From Plantibacter sp. Leaf314 (GTDB taxonomy: Bacteria > Actinomycetota > Actinomycetes > Actinomycetales > Microbacteriaceae): DNA of 64,000 nucleotides. Below the pieces are notes generated by a model, which saw nothing but the letters and a program-made list of their open reading frames with translations, ran no database searches and was not told the DNA's origin. Both the position numbers and the translations under genes were made by a program. Of the stretch, positions 1 through 6,307 are shown piece by piece (positions within the stretch are counted from its first letter, which is position 1; each line of letters starts with the position of its first letter). The stretch is taken from positions 2,482,490-2,546,489 of the forward strand of contig NZ_LMOB01000001.1 in the NCBI RefSeq assembly GCF_001423185.1, in the 5' to 3' direction.

Positions 1-185
1 GTGGCTCGCTCAGCATCCACGTAGCTGAGGAGCGCCTTAGCGTTCGCACTTTCCGCACTTGACACCGAGGAATCAGGGGAGCTTGTATCCGAGGAGGCAG
101 AGCATCCCGCTGTCACGAGTAGTGCACTGGAAACGAGCAGGGTGAGGAACAAGCGGCGCAGCGTCACGGAAATTTCTGCCTTCAT
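1..185 (-). CDS. Truncated lipoprotein gene (N-terminus only)
   Basis: Read leftwards from an ATG at 183-185, the frame is open to the window edge, so only the first ~61 residues are seen. They start with a charged stretch (MKAEISVTLRR), then a hydrophobic helix and a lipobox V-T-A-G-C with the modified Cys at residue 28. A Ser/Asp-rich linker follows, which is the usual tether of a membrane-anchored extracytoplasmic lipoprotein. No domain is visible in this part, so the function cannot be named. Codon use is typical of the window. Confidence 0.75.
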   Translation of the reverse strand, partial: MKAEISVTLRRLFLTLLVSSALLVTAGCSASSDTSSPDSSVSSAESANAKALLSYVDAERA

Positions 186-739
186 CGGGTTCGGGTGTCG
201 ATGATTTCTACCACGGATTGGCGCAGCGGTCGCGACTCGCCTGAGTCGAATCGTGGAGCACTCTGTTGCTTTGCCGGCAGCAGGCCTTACGGGCAGATCG
301 CAAGTTGATGGTGCAGGTGGATGCGTCTGACCAGATTCAACGCCGTCTCATCATTCCGCGCGTAGATCTCGCCGCGGAGCGCCACCAGATGACCCCATCC
401 CTGCCCCAGAATCCGCGGAATCACGCGGGCGTGTTCGGAGCGACCCTTTGTGCTGGAAACCGCGGCGACACTTTACGTTGCAAACCCGCTCGTTCGCTGG
501 CCCCACAGCGACACTTTACGTTCGCGTTCACAAGTAGGGCGAGTGTAGGGTCCGGGTGGACCTGGCATATTCCACGCGCATGTGGCGGGCATTTGGCAGA
601 TCTGCCATGTTCGTCAGAATCAGAAGGCTCTGGAGTAGCCGGTCGCAGCGGCATGCTGGAGCCCTGTGGTACACGGCCCCTTGAGACTTCTCCATCTTGA
701 TCTACCGTCCAGCTGCCACCGTGGGCCTGCTGGGGCCCC
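186..739. other. Gene-poor stretch with IS-end-like repeats
   Basis: I see no convincing gene here. Short open frames exist on both strands, but their residue composition (Arg/Pro/Ser-rich) looks like frame shadow. The stretch holds two identical 15-bp repeats at 465-479 and 508-522 and runs into the nucleotidyltransferase remnant. It reads as degraded mobile-element DNA at the border of an accessory patch. Confidence 0.5.
465..522. repeat. Direct repeat GCGACACTTTACGTT x2
   Basis: GCGACACTTTACGTT occurs at 465-479 and again, with no mismatch, at 508-522, 43 bp apart. On the other strand the unit reads AACGTAAAGTGTCGC. Repeated transposase-binding units of this size and spacing are known at the ends of IS21- and IS481-type elements, so an insertion-sequence end is the likeliest origin. 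No transposase gene is present, so this is inferred from layout only. A related sequence, AGTGTCACT x2, lies at 6231-6259. Confidence 0.5.
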
Positions 740-1343
740 AGCCCGGTCGCGAACCTCGACAGCGTGGGTGACGCGATCCGCGCCTACCAGGCCACCATCC
801 GGGAAGGCCGCACCGTCGACCAGGTGCAGATCCTCAACCGGCACCCCCTTCGCCCTCGCGGGCTCGGGAGCGATCCGAGAGCACGGCATCATCGACCGTC
901 CCACCCAGGACATCGACCTGTTCACCTCCGACCTCGACGCCGGCCGGTTCGACACGGCCGTCAGCTCCGTCGTCAACGGGATCCGAGACTCCGGCCACGC
1001 CGTCGACGAGCTGCGACGTGTGGAGCAGTTCGCGCGCCTGCACATCACCACCGACGAGGGAAGTTTCGTCGAGATGGACATGGGCGTGGACTACCGCGAA
1101 GGCGAACCCGTCACCCTGTCGGTCGGTCCCGTGCTCAGCCTGGACGACGCCGTCGCCAACAAGGTCAGCGCCCTCTACAGCCGTGCCGAGGCCCGCGACT
1201 ACCTCGACGTCGACGCGATTCGGACCTCCGGCAAGTTCACCGACGCCGACCTCATCGCCGCAGCACGGGAACGAGGTTTCGGATTCGAGGTCCCCATGTT
1301 CGCTGCGCAGCTCGAAGCGGTACAGCGGCTCCGACCGGATCAG
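740..1343 (+). pseudogene. AbiEii/AbiGii-type nucleotidyltransferase toxin remnant, frameshifted
   Basis: From about 850 the frame encodes AGSGAIREHG followed closely by DIDLFTSD, the glycine-serine and Asp-x-Asp signature of the nucleotidyltransferase toxins of type IV abortive-infection systems (AbiEii/AbiGii), then a helical domain ending near MFAAQLEAVQRLRPDQ. The natural N-terminus (VGDAIRAYQATIREG) lies in another frame. The two join exactly if one C is removed from the CCCCC run near 843-848, where RHP would then continue into FALAGSG. After 1343 family similarity stops and the frame runs into unrelated Pro/Arg-rich sequence, so the C-terminus is also lost. No AbiEi antitoxin gene is adjacent. 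A sequencing error could explain the frameshift but not the missing end. Confidence 0.65.
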
Positions 1344-1514
1344 CTTCCCAACCGCGCCCGGCACCCAGCGACAGGCAGCGCCCACCCCGCCAACCGCTGC
1401 ACCCGAAGGCCGCTCCCCGGAGCAGAACCGCAACCCACGGCGCAGTCGATAGCACCCCACCACCCTTCGTGCGGGCGATCCTTTACTCAGCGACTCCCGT
1501 TCGGCGACAGGCGG

Positions 1515-1838
1515 TCAGAACGGTCGACGGCCGTGGGCTCGTTCAAAGGCCCGGAACCAGCGTGCGCGCGCTATCGCGACAATGAGCATGAATACTCCGG
1601 CGCCGCCCGCGATGACGAAGATGCCAAGGCCCACCACCACGACGCCTGTGGAGTCACCATCTATCGCGGACAATAAGAAGCAGAGAGCCATCACCAGCAG
1701 GAACGACCCCAGCAGCGCCTCACTGAGCGGAGTCCTCAGGGTCATCCGATACGGCCCAGAGGGTCGATTCGTGCTCATCCACGGGAAGGGTTCCGGCGGC
1801 AGGTCGTTCGGAGGTGCTGTGGGAGGGTGGTTGCTCAT
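1515..1838 (-). CDS. Small two-helix membrane protein
   Basis: This 107-residue protein starts at the ATG at 1836-1838. A Pro-rich cytoplasmic N-terminus (MSNHPPTAPPNDLPPEPFP) is followed by two hydrophobic segments, roughly residues 49-67 and 71-95, and a basic tail (RARWFRAFERAHGRRPF). It looks like a small inner-membrane protein with no recognisable family. The frame stays open further upstream, but that extension has shadow-like composition. It lies between the toxin remnant and the lipoprotein gene at 2024 and points away from the latter. Function unknown. Confidence 0.6.
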   Translation of the reverse strand: MSNHPPTAPPNDLPPEPFPWMSTNRPSGPYRMTLRTPLSEALLGSFLLVMALCFLLSAIDGDSTGVVVVGLGIFVIAGGAGVFMLIVAIARARWFRAFERAHGRRPF

Positions 1839-2023
1839 GGGCTCATCTAAGCAGCGCCGTGGCCGATCAGCCGGGGTTTCTGGGCTCAACCATCTGGCCA
1901 GTGCCCGAATCATGCGCCAGCAGAGGGAGATGGTTCGGTCGCCGGTGCACGAGCGACCGGTCGGGACAGCGATGGGGAGCGGTCCCCATCCGCCCGACTG
2001 AGCGGGACGAGTAGCGTGTGGCC

Positions 2024-2503
2024 ATGAGGAATCGCACAGCACTCGTCGGCCCGAGTGTCATCGCCGTGGTTCTCGCACTCGCGGGGTGCAGTCCGGTCCA
2101 CGGAGCGCCGAGCTTCGCGTCGACGAAGGCGGAGGCCCTCGCCTTGCGGGATGAGCTCGCCGCGACGCTGCCCGCCGAGGACGTGCTGACGACGGAGCCG
2201 GTGGAGAACTCCATCGAGTGTGACGGGAGCGACACGGCCCAGTTCGATGGGACGGTGACCCTCACCGTGGATGCATCGTTCGATCGCGCCGCCTGGTTGG
2301 ACGAGGCGGCGGCGAGCTACGCGGATCGACCCGGGTGGCGGGTGCAGAAGAAGGTCGATGCCGACGGGTCGTCAGACGCCACCTCAGGTGTGTCGTTCTT
2401 CTCCGACGACGCCTACTATCTGCGGCTCGATGAGTTCGGGGACACTGCCGACGAGGAGCCGGCCATCGTCCTGTCCGCTTCGGGCCCGTGCAGCGTCCAG
2501 TGA
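2024..2503 (+). CDS. Lipoprotein, paralogue of the one at 19936
   Basis: This 159-residue protein has a signal peptide with lipobox L-A-G-C (Cys22), so it should be anchored outside the membrane. The mature part is one small domain with the motifs SFASTKAEALALRDEL, DRAAWLDEAAASYADRPGW, SDATSGVSFFS and IVLSASGPC. The same blocks recur in the same order in the gene at 19936-20403. Two further Cys (in IECDG and SGPC) could form a disulphide. I chose ATG 2024 because TAGCGT ends 6 bases before it, the leaderless layout seen throughout the window. A GTG at 2018 would add two residues. Function unknown. Confidence 0.8.
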   Translation: MRNRTALVGPSVIAVVLALAGCSPVHGAPSFASTKAEALALRDELAATLPAEDVLTTEPVENSIECDGSDTAQFDGTVTLTVDASFDRAAWLDEAAASYADRPGWRVQKKVDADGSSDATSGVSFFSDDAYYLRLDEFGDTADEEPAIVLSASGPCSVQ

Positions 2504-2862
2504 GTCCCTCCACGGCGGCAGGCCACTGACCAGTGGCGGGTGTGCAGTCGTCGTAGACGGCTCCGATGCTGCGGAGGAGGTCGCTTCGTCCACTTCTCAG
2601 ATCCCGGAGCGTCAAGGTCCTCGTCCGCGATGACGAGCGCTATTGCGTTCCACTCCGCTCTCGGTACGACGTCTGGTCGTGTTCCTTATTGAGGCGGTGG
2701 TCGTCCCGGCTCCGGCCAGACGAGCAGAATCGCGCGGTCCTGATCCGCGTCAGCGCACTACCCGCGGGGGCTTCCATCGTTCGGCAGGAGCTTCCTGGGG
2801 CTGGAGGCGCATGCTGACGTTCACGGGTCAGTCGCTGCCCTTTTCGTGCCGGGGTGGGAACG
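2504..2862. other. Intergenic stretch without a recognisable gene
   Basis: About 360 bp between the convergent lipoprotein and membrane-protein genes. I see no plausible coding frame, RNA gene or strong hairpin. The short open frames here are Arg/Ser/Pro-rich and unsupported by a start context. Confidence 0.4.
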
Positions 2863-3672
2863 TTAGGCCTTGTACTTGAAGACGGCCGGGATGACCAGCC
2901 ACGCTCGGTTGTCAGTGGTCGCTTCATACGACTCTGGCACGCTCGGGACGCTGATTACGATTAGAGAGTCATCCTCGACCGGGGAGAGATCGATCGAATC
3001 GACCGTGCTGTTTGGGGTTGATGATGGTGATATTTCGGAAACGCCGAATTTTACGCTAGCCGATACATCGAACTGAAGTTCGGCGCTACGAGGGTCCTTA
3101 GCCTGTAGGAATGCATCGCGCGTCATCGAGTAATATCCCGGCGCATCCACCTTGGCCACAATACGTACCATTCCTCCAGATTCCGGCACCACCCGTAGCG
3201 TGACCGTGGCTTTCTCCAAGTTTCGGACCGAGCTCAGGTTCACTATTGTCACGGCCACACTGACCTTCGTCGCGTCTGGCGTGAGCTGAAACGGAAGCCA
3301 AGCGTCGTCGCTAGAATCTGCGAACTGAGTCGACACATTGATGAAGAGCCTGGCGTCCTCTGATGCAGTACCGGTTGCGCTCGGTGGCATTGGGTTTTCG
3401 ACCTGGTATAGCTGCACAGAACAAAACGTTGTGGATCCGAGTAGCAGTATCGAGAGCAAAATCGAAACGGCCGGGCGGAACGATAGTATGAACGAAACCC
3501 AAATTAAGGGACAGGCTACGACGGCAATAATCAGTATTGCAGCCTCTGGGTATCGGGGTAGGTGATAGCTGAGGAACCAGGCGCCACCGAGACTCCAGGC
3601 GGCAATAATGAGCGTCTGCAACGCGCGAGGCCACGGAAGCTTTGCTGGCTTGACGTTCAGGGATGCTGTCAT
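2863..3672 (-). CDS. Membrane protein with large extracytoplasmic domain, AT-richer than surroundings
   Basis: This 269-residue protein starts at the ATG at 3670-3672, with AAGGTGAG seven bases upstream as ribosome binding site. Three hydrophobic segments (about residues 19-37, 43-65 and 68-88) precede a C-terminal domain of ~180 residues rich in Ser, Thr and Val. That domain's alternating hydrophobic pattern (VSVAVTIVNLSS, ATVTLRVVPES) suggests a beta-sandwich outside the membrane. I do not recognise a family. Base composition is visibly lower in G+C than the neighbours, with many A/T third positions, which suggests recent acquisition. It may belong to the same accessory patch as the toxin remnant. 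Confidence 0.7.
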   Translation of the reverse strand: MTASLNVKPAKLPWPRALQTLIIAAWSLGGAWFLSYHLPRYPEAAILIIAVVACPLIWVSFILSFRPAVSILLSILLLGSTTFCSVQLYQVENPMPPSATGTASEDARLFINVSTQFADSSDDAWLPFQLTPDATKVSVAVTIVNLSSVRNLEKATVTLRVVPESGGMVRIVAKVDAPGYYSMTRDAFLQAKDPRSAELQFDVSASVKFGVSEISPSSTPNSTVDSIDLSPVEDDSLIVISVPSVPESYEATTDNRAWLVIPAVFKYKA

Positions 3673-4109
3673 GGGGCTACTCACCTTATTTCGGTATGAC
3701 TGAGGTCCCACTCGGAACTCGGGGTGTTCTTGCGCCTACAACTTCTGGCACTATTCTGCTGCGCGGTACCCGTCGACGCCAGATCCGGGCGCCATGAGTG
3801 GTGCCCCAGAGCAGGGGGTATGTCCGCAATTTGAGGAAATGCACTCTGCTGCATGATGAGAACCCGCCTGTCTATTGCATGCGCTTGATTTCTCGATCCG
3901 GCGCGACAGTCGTTAGTCGGAGACCACGGCCTCCGTGGTCCGATATGCGGATACTGCCAGGTAGCTGCCCGACCAGCATGACTCCGGGTCGTCGCGGGCT
4001 GGCGTTCGCCAGGAATGGCGGAATTGGCCCCTCACAAGGGATGATGTGAGACGAGTTCGTCGAGGTGGCATTCAGGGTGGCAACCGAATCGACATAGAGT
4101 GGTTCGTCG
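3673..4109. other. Intergenic stretch with an 8-bp-stem hairpin
   Basis: About 440 bp of mixed composition between divergent genes. The only clear structure is a perfect inverted repeat, GACCACGG-CCT-CCGTGGTC, at 3922-3940. It has no T-run, so it is not a textbook terminator. An open frame at 3798-4049 has no ribosome site and no recognisable content, and I do not call it. Confidence 0.45.
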
Positions 4110-4457
4110 ATGGAAGAGGTGGTCAGGGTGCAGGATTCGGGAGCGATCGAACCGGATGCGCTGATCGACGCGCTCAAGGCGCTGGCCAACCCGGTGCGGC
4201 TCGAGATCGTGCAGTGGCTCCGCGACCCGGAGGCCGCCTTCGCCGACTACGAGCCCATCGCGGATCGCGCCGAGGTCGGCGCCTGCGTCAGCCACATCCA
4301 GGCGAAGAGCGGCCTCGCGCAGTCGACGATCTCCTCCTACATGGGAACCCTCGAGCGCGCCGGCCTCGTCCACCCCACCCGCGTGGGCAAATGGACGCAC
4401 TACCGGCTCGACGAAGACCGCATGCGACGCGTGGGAGACGCCATCGGTTCCTCGTAG
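4110..4457 (+). CDS. ArsR-type winged-helix regulator
   Basis: This 115-residue protein has the ArsR/SmtB fold: LIDALKALANPVRLEIVQWL at the N-terminus, the recognition helix around AQSTISSYMGTLERAGLV, and the wing VGKWTHYRLDED. Between them is a subfamily insert with VGACVSHIQAK. Its single Cys (about residue 56) also occurs in the paralogue at 25949 and is the only obvious candidate for redox or electrophile sensing. No metal-binding CxC motif is present. It is followed 39 bp downstream by a flavodoxin-fold reductase, with an inverted repeat over that gene's promoter, so it probably represses the reductase. TAGAGT at 4095-4100 may be its own -10 element. Confidence 0.85.
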   Translation: MEEVVRVQDSGAIEPDALIDALKALANPVRLEIVQWLRDPEAAFADYEPIADRAEVGACVSHIQAKSGLAQSTISSYMGTLERAGLVHPTRVGKWTHYRLDEDRMRRVGDAIGSS

Positions 4458-4458
4458 T

Positions 4459-4490
4459 CATATTTACGTATCGAGGTTTGTAGATATGAT
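4459..4490 (+). promoter_or_regulatory. Operator and promoter of the reductase at 4497
   Basis: CATATTTAC (4459-4467) and GTAGATATG (4480-4488) form an inverted repeat with 8 of 9 paired positions around a 12-bp centre. TATGAT at 4485-4490 ends six bases before the GTG at 4497 and is a good -10 element for a leaderless transcript. The palindrome covers the space from -35 to -10, the classic position for repression. The binder is inferred to be the ArsR protein encoded just upstream. Confidence 0.6.
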
Positions 4491-4496
4491 GGATGG

Positions 4497-5198
4497 GTGA
4501 CGACGACTCCCATCTCGACCGTGCTGATCGTGCACGCGCACCCCGAACCCACCTCCTTCAGTACCGCTCAGGCTCATGGAGCCTGCCGGGCCCTCGAGGC
4601 GCAGGGCCTCCATGTCGACCTCCTCGACCTCTATGCGCAGGCATGGCAGCCGGTCCTGGATCGCCACGAGTTCCCGGCGTTCGACGGCCCGTTCAAGCCG
4701 CAACGCGAGCAGTGGAGCGCCGTCCGCGACGGCACCCTGCCCGACGACGTGCGCTCCGACCTCGACCGCGTCCTGGCGGCTGATCTCCTCGTGCTGTCCT
4801 TCCCGCTGTGGTGGTTCTCGATGCCGGCCATCCTGAAAGGCTGGCTGGACCGCGTCTTCGTCATGGGTGGCGTCGCCGGTGGTGACGCCGGCCTCTTCGA
4901 GACCGCGCGGCTCGCAGGACGACGGGCAGTGGCACTCGTGACGACCGGAGGCCCAGCAGCGGCCTTCGCGCCGGACGGCGCCTTCGGCGACATCGACGAG
5001 TTCCTGTTCCACATCCACCGCGGCGTGTTCGAGTTCGTCGGGTACGACGCCCTCACGCCAGTCATCACCTACGGGCCCGCGCACCTCGACGACGCCGCTC
5101 GGGCCGACGCCCTTCGTGCTGCAGCGGACGCCTTCCGGGACATTGAACATCGGCCGAGCGCCGCCACTTCGCGGACCCGGAGGAGTCTGGCCGGCTGA
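4497..5198 (+). CDS. NAD(P)H-dependent quinone oxidoreductase, flavodoxin fold
   Basis: This 233-residue protein belongs to the flavodoxin_2 / NQO1-MdaB-KefF family. It opens with the FMN/FAD-binding beta-strand VLIVHAHPEPTSFS and carries the hallmark FPLWWFSMPAILKGWLDRVF around residues 102-121, then VTTGGP. Members reduce quinones or other electrophiles by two electrons in the cytosol. The C-terminal ~20 residues are Ser/Arg-rich and look dispensable. The GTG start at 4497 is supported by TATGAT six bases upstream. The ArsR-type gene upstream and the palindrome over the promoter suggest induction by a quinone-like or oxidising compound, which is inference. Confidence 0.88.
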   Translation: MTTTPISTVLIVHAHPEPTSFSTAQAHGACRALEAQGLHVDLLDLYAQAWQPVLDRHEFPAFDGPFKPQREQWSAVRDGTLPDDVRSDLDRVLAADLLVLSFPLWWFSMPAILKGWLDRVFVMGGVAGGDAGLFETARLAGRRAVALVTTGGPAAAFAPDGAFGDIDEFLFHIHRGVFEFVGYDALTPVITYGPAHLDDAARADALRAAADAFRDIEHRPSAATSRTRRSLAG

Positions 5199-5383
5199 TG
5201 CTCACTGCCCGCGGTTCGCCCTGCATGGGGAACCGACTCAGCCTGTGTCATCTCCCTGCGGACTCGAGGTTCGCACCGCCCATCGGCCATGGTGACGGCC
5301 ATCTCCTCCACTCGGAAAGGTTGCGGGAACGACTTACGGAAGCTATCTTCCTATAAACACGTTCTGCTGAGGTTGGAGAGATG

Positions 5384-6130
5384 ATGACTCGCAAGAAGAT
5401 CCTGGTGCTGCTCGCGTCCGGGCTGGTGGTCGCCGGCGGACTCGGCGGCGTCGCGGCGCAGGCGGTGGCGAACGCCTCGGAGATCAGAGCGGCATCGACC
5501 GCGACCTCCACAGAGACGCCGTCGGCATCACCGACCGCAACGCCGATCGCGACCCCGACCCCGACGACGCCGCCGGCCGCATCCACGCACATCGACGAGT
5601 TCTACCTGCAGGACCTGTGGCTGCGGTTCCGCGAGGCGGGCCAGGTCGCGATGGCGTCCTGCATGGCCGACGCCGGGTTCGGGTTCGACCGGACCACCTT
5701 CGACGGGATGCCGCCGGCCCTCAGCGAGGCTGACCAGGCCGCGTGGCAAGCCGCCGCAGAGCCCTGCCGGGAGGTGCGCGATGCCGCGGTCGCCGCAGCC
5801 GAGGCCGCCTACGTCCCGACCGAGGAGGAGCGTGCGACGGCGCTGGCGTTCGCGACGCAGTACCAGGGCTGGATCGACGCGATGCGCTTGTGCATGGCCG
5901 ACCGCGGACACCAGTTCGTCGGCGACGTCGACCTGACACTGCAGGTCGGCCCGTACCCCGAGGGTCAGCAAGCGACCGGGATGCCCGACGGGCTGTCTCC
6001 CGAGGAGGCCCACCAGTGGCGACTCGACTCGTCCGGCTACGACTCCAGCTACCCCGAGTCGGAGCAGAGCACGTGGGAGGCGTCCTGCGGCGCCGTCGCC
6101 GACGCCGCCTACGGAGGCCCCGGGCACTGA
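5384..6130 (+). CDS. Secreted protein with duplicated C-M-A-D motif
   Basis: This protein of 248 residues begins with a basic stretch and a hydrophobic signal segment (KILVLLASGLVVAGGLGGVA), followed by a Ser/Thr/Pro-rich linker of ~35 residues. The globular part has two related blocks: SCMADAGFGF near residue 92 and LCMADRGHQF near 170. Each is followed by a helix and a second Cys (EPCREV, EASCGAVAD), suggesting two duplicated disulphide hairpins. I know similar small Cys-paired exported proteins in actinobacteria, but not their function. Two ATGs overlap the GGAGAG ribosome site. The second (5384) has the better spacing; 5381 is possible. It stands alone. Confidence 0.7.
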   Translation: MTRKKILVLLASGLVVAGGLGGVAAQAVANASEIRAASTATSTETPSASPTATPIATPTPTTPPAASTHIDEFYLQDLWLRFREAGQVAMASCMADAGFGFDRTTFDGMPPALSEADQAAWQAAAEPCREVRDAAVAAAEAAYVPTEEERATALAFATQYQGWIDAMRLCMADRGHQFVGDVDLTLQVGPYPEGQQATGMPDGLSPEEAHQWRLDSSGYDSSYPESEQSTWEASCGAVADAAYGGPGH

Positions 6131-6230
6131 CCGGTCTCTCGTCGGTGACAGCTCGCGATCGGCTGTGACGCACATGTCGGAACACCATCCCGCAACCGGG
6201 GTCGACATGCGCGTCGTGGTCGCGCGGCTT

Positions 6231-6259
6231 AGTGTCACTTAAGCCGTATAAGTGTCACT
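6231..6259. repeat. Direct repeat AGTGTCACT x2, 20 bp apart
   Basis: AGTGTCACT is found at 6231-6239 and 6251-6259, joined by TAAGCCGTATA. The core AAGTGTC is shared with the inverted form of the 15-bp repeat at 465-522 (AACGTAAAGTGTCGC). It may be a second insertion-sequence end or a regulator site. No transposase lies between them. Confidence 0.35.
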
Positions 6260-6307
6260 AGCGAGTGAGTTGGCGACAGGCGCTCAGCCGACCCGCGACT
6301 CAGCGCG

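Noticed and set aside
266..700. 144-codon open frame over the IS-like repeats
   Set aside because: Includes the repeats and has no coherent protein pattern.
3798..4049. 83-codon open frame before the ArsR gene
   Set aside because: No ribosome site or recognised motif; rich in Arg/Ser/Pro.
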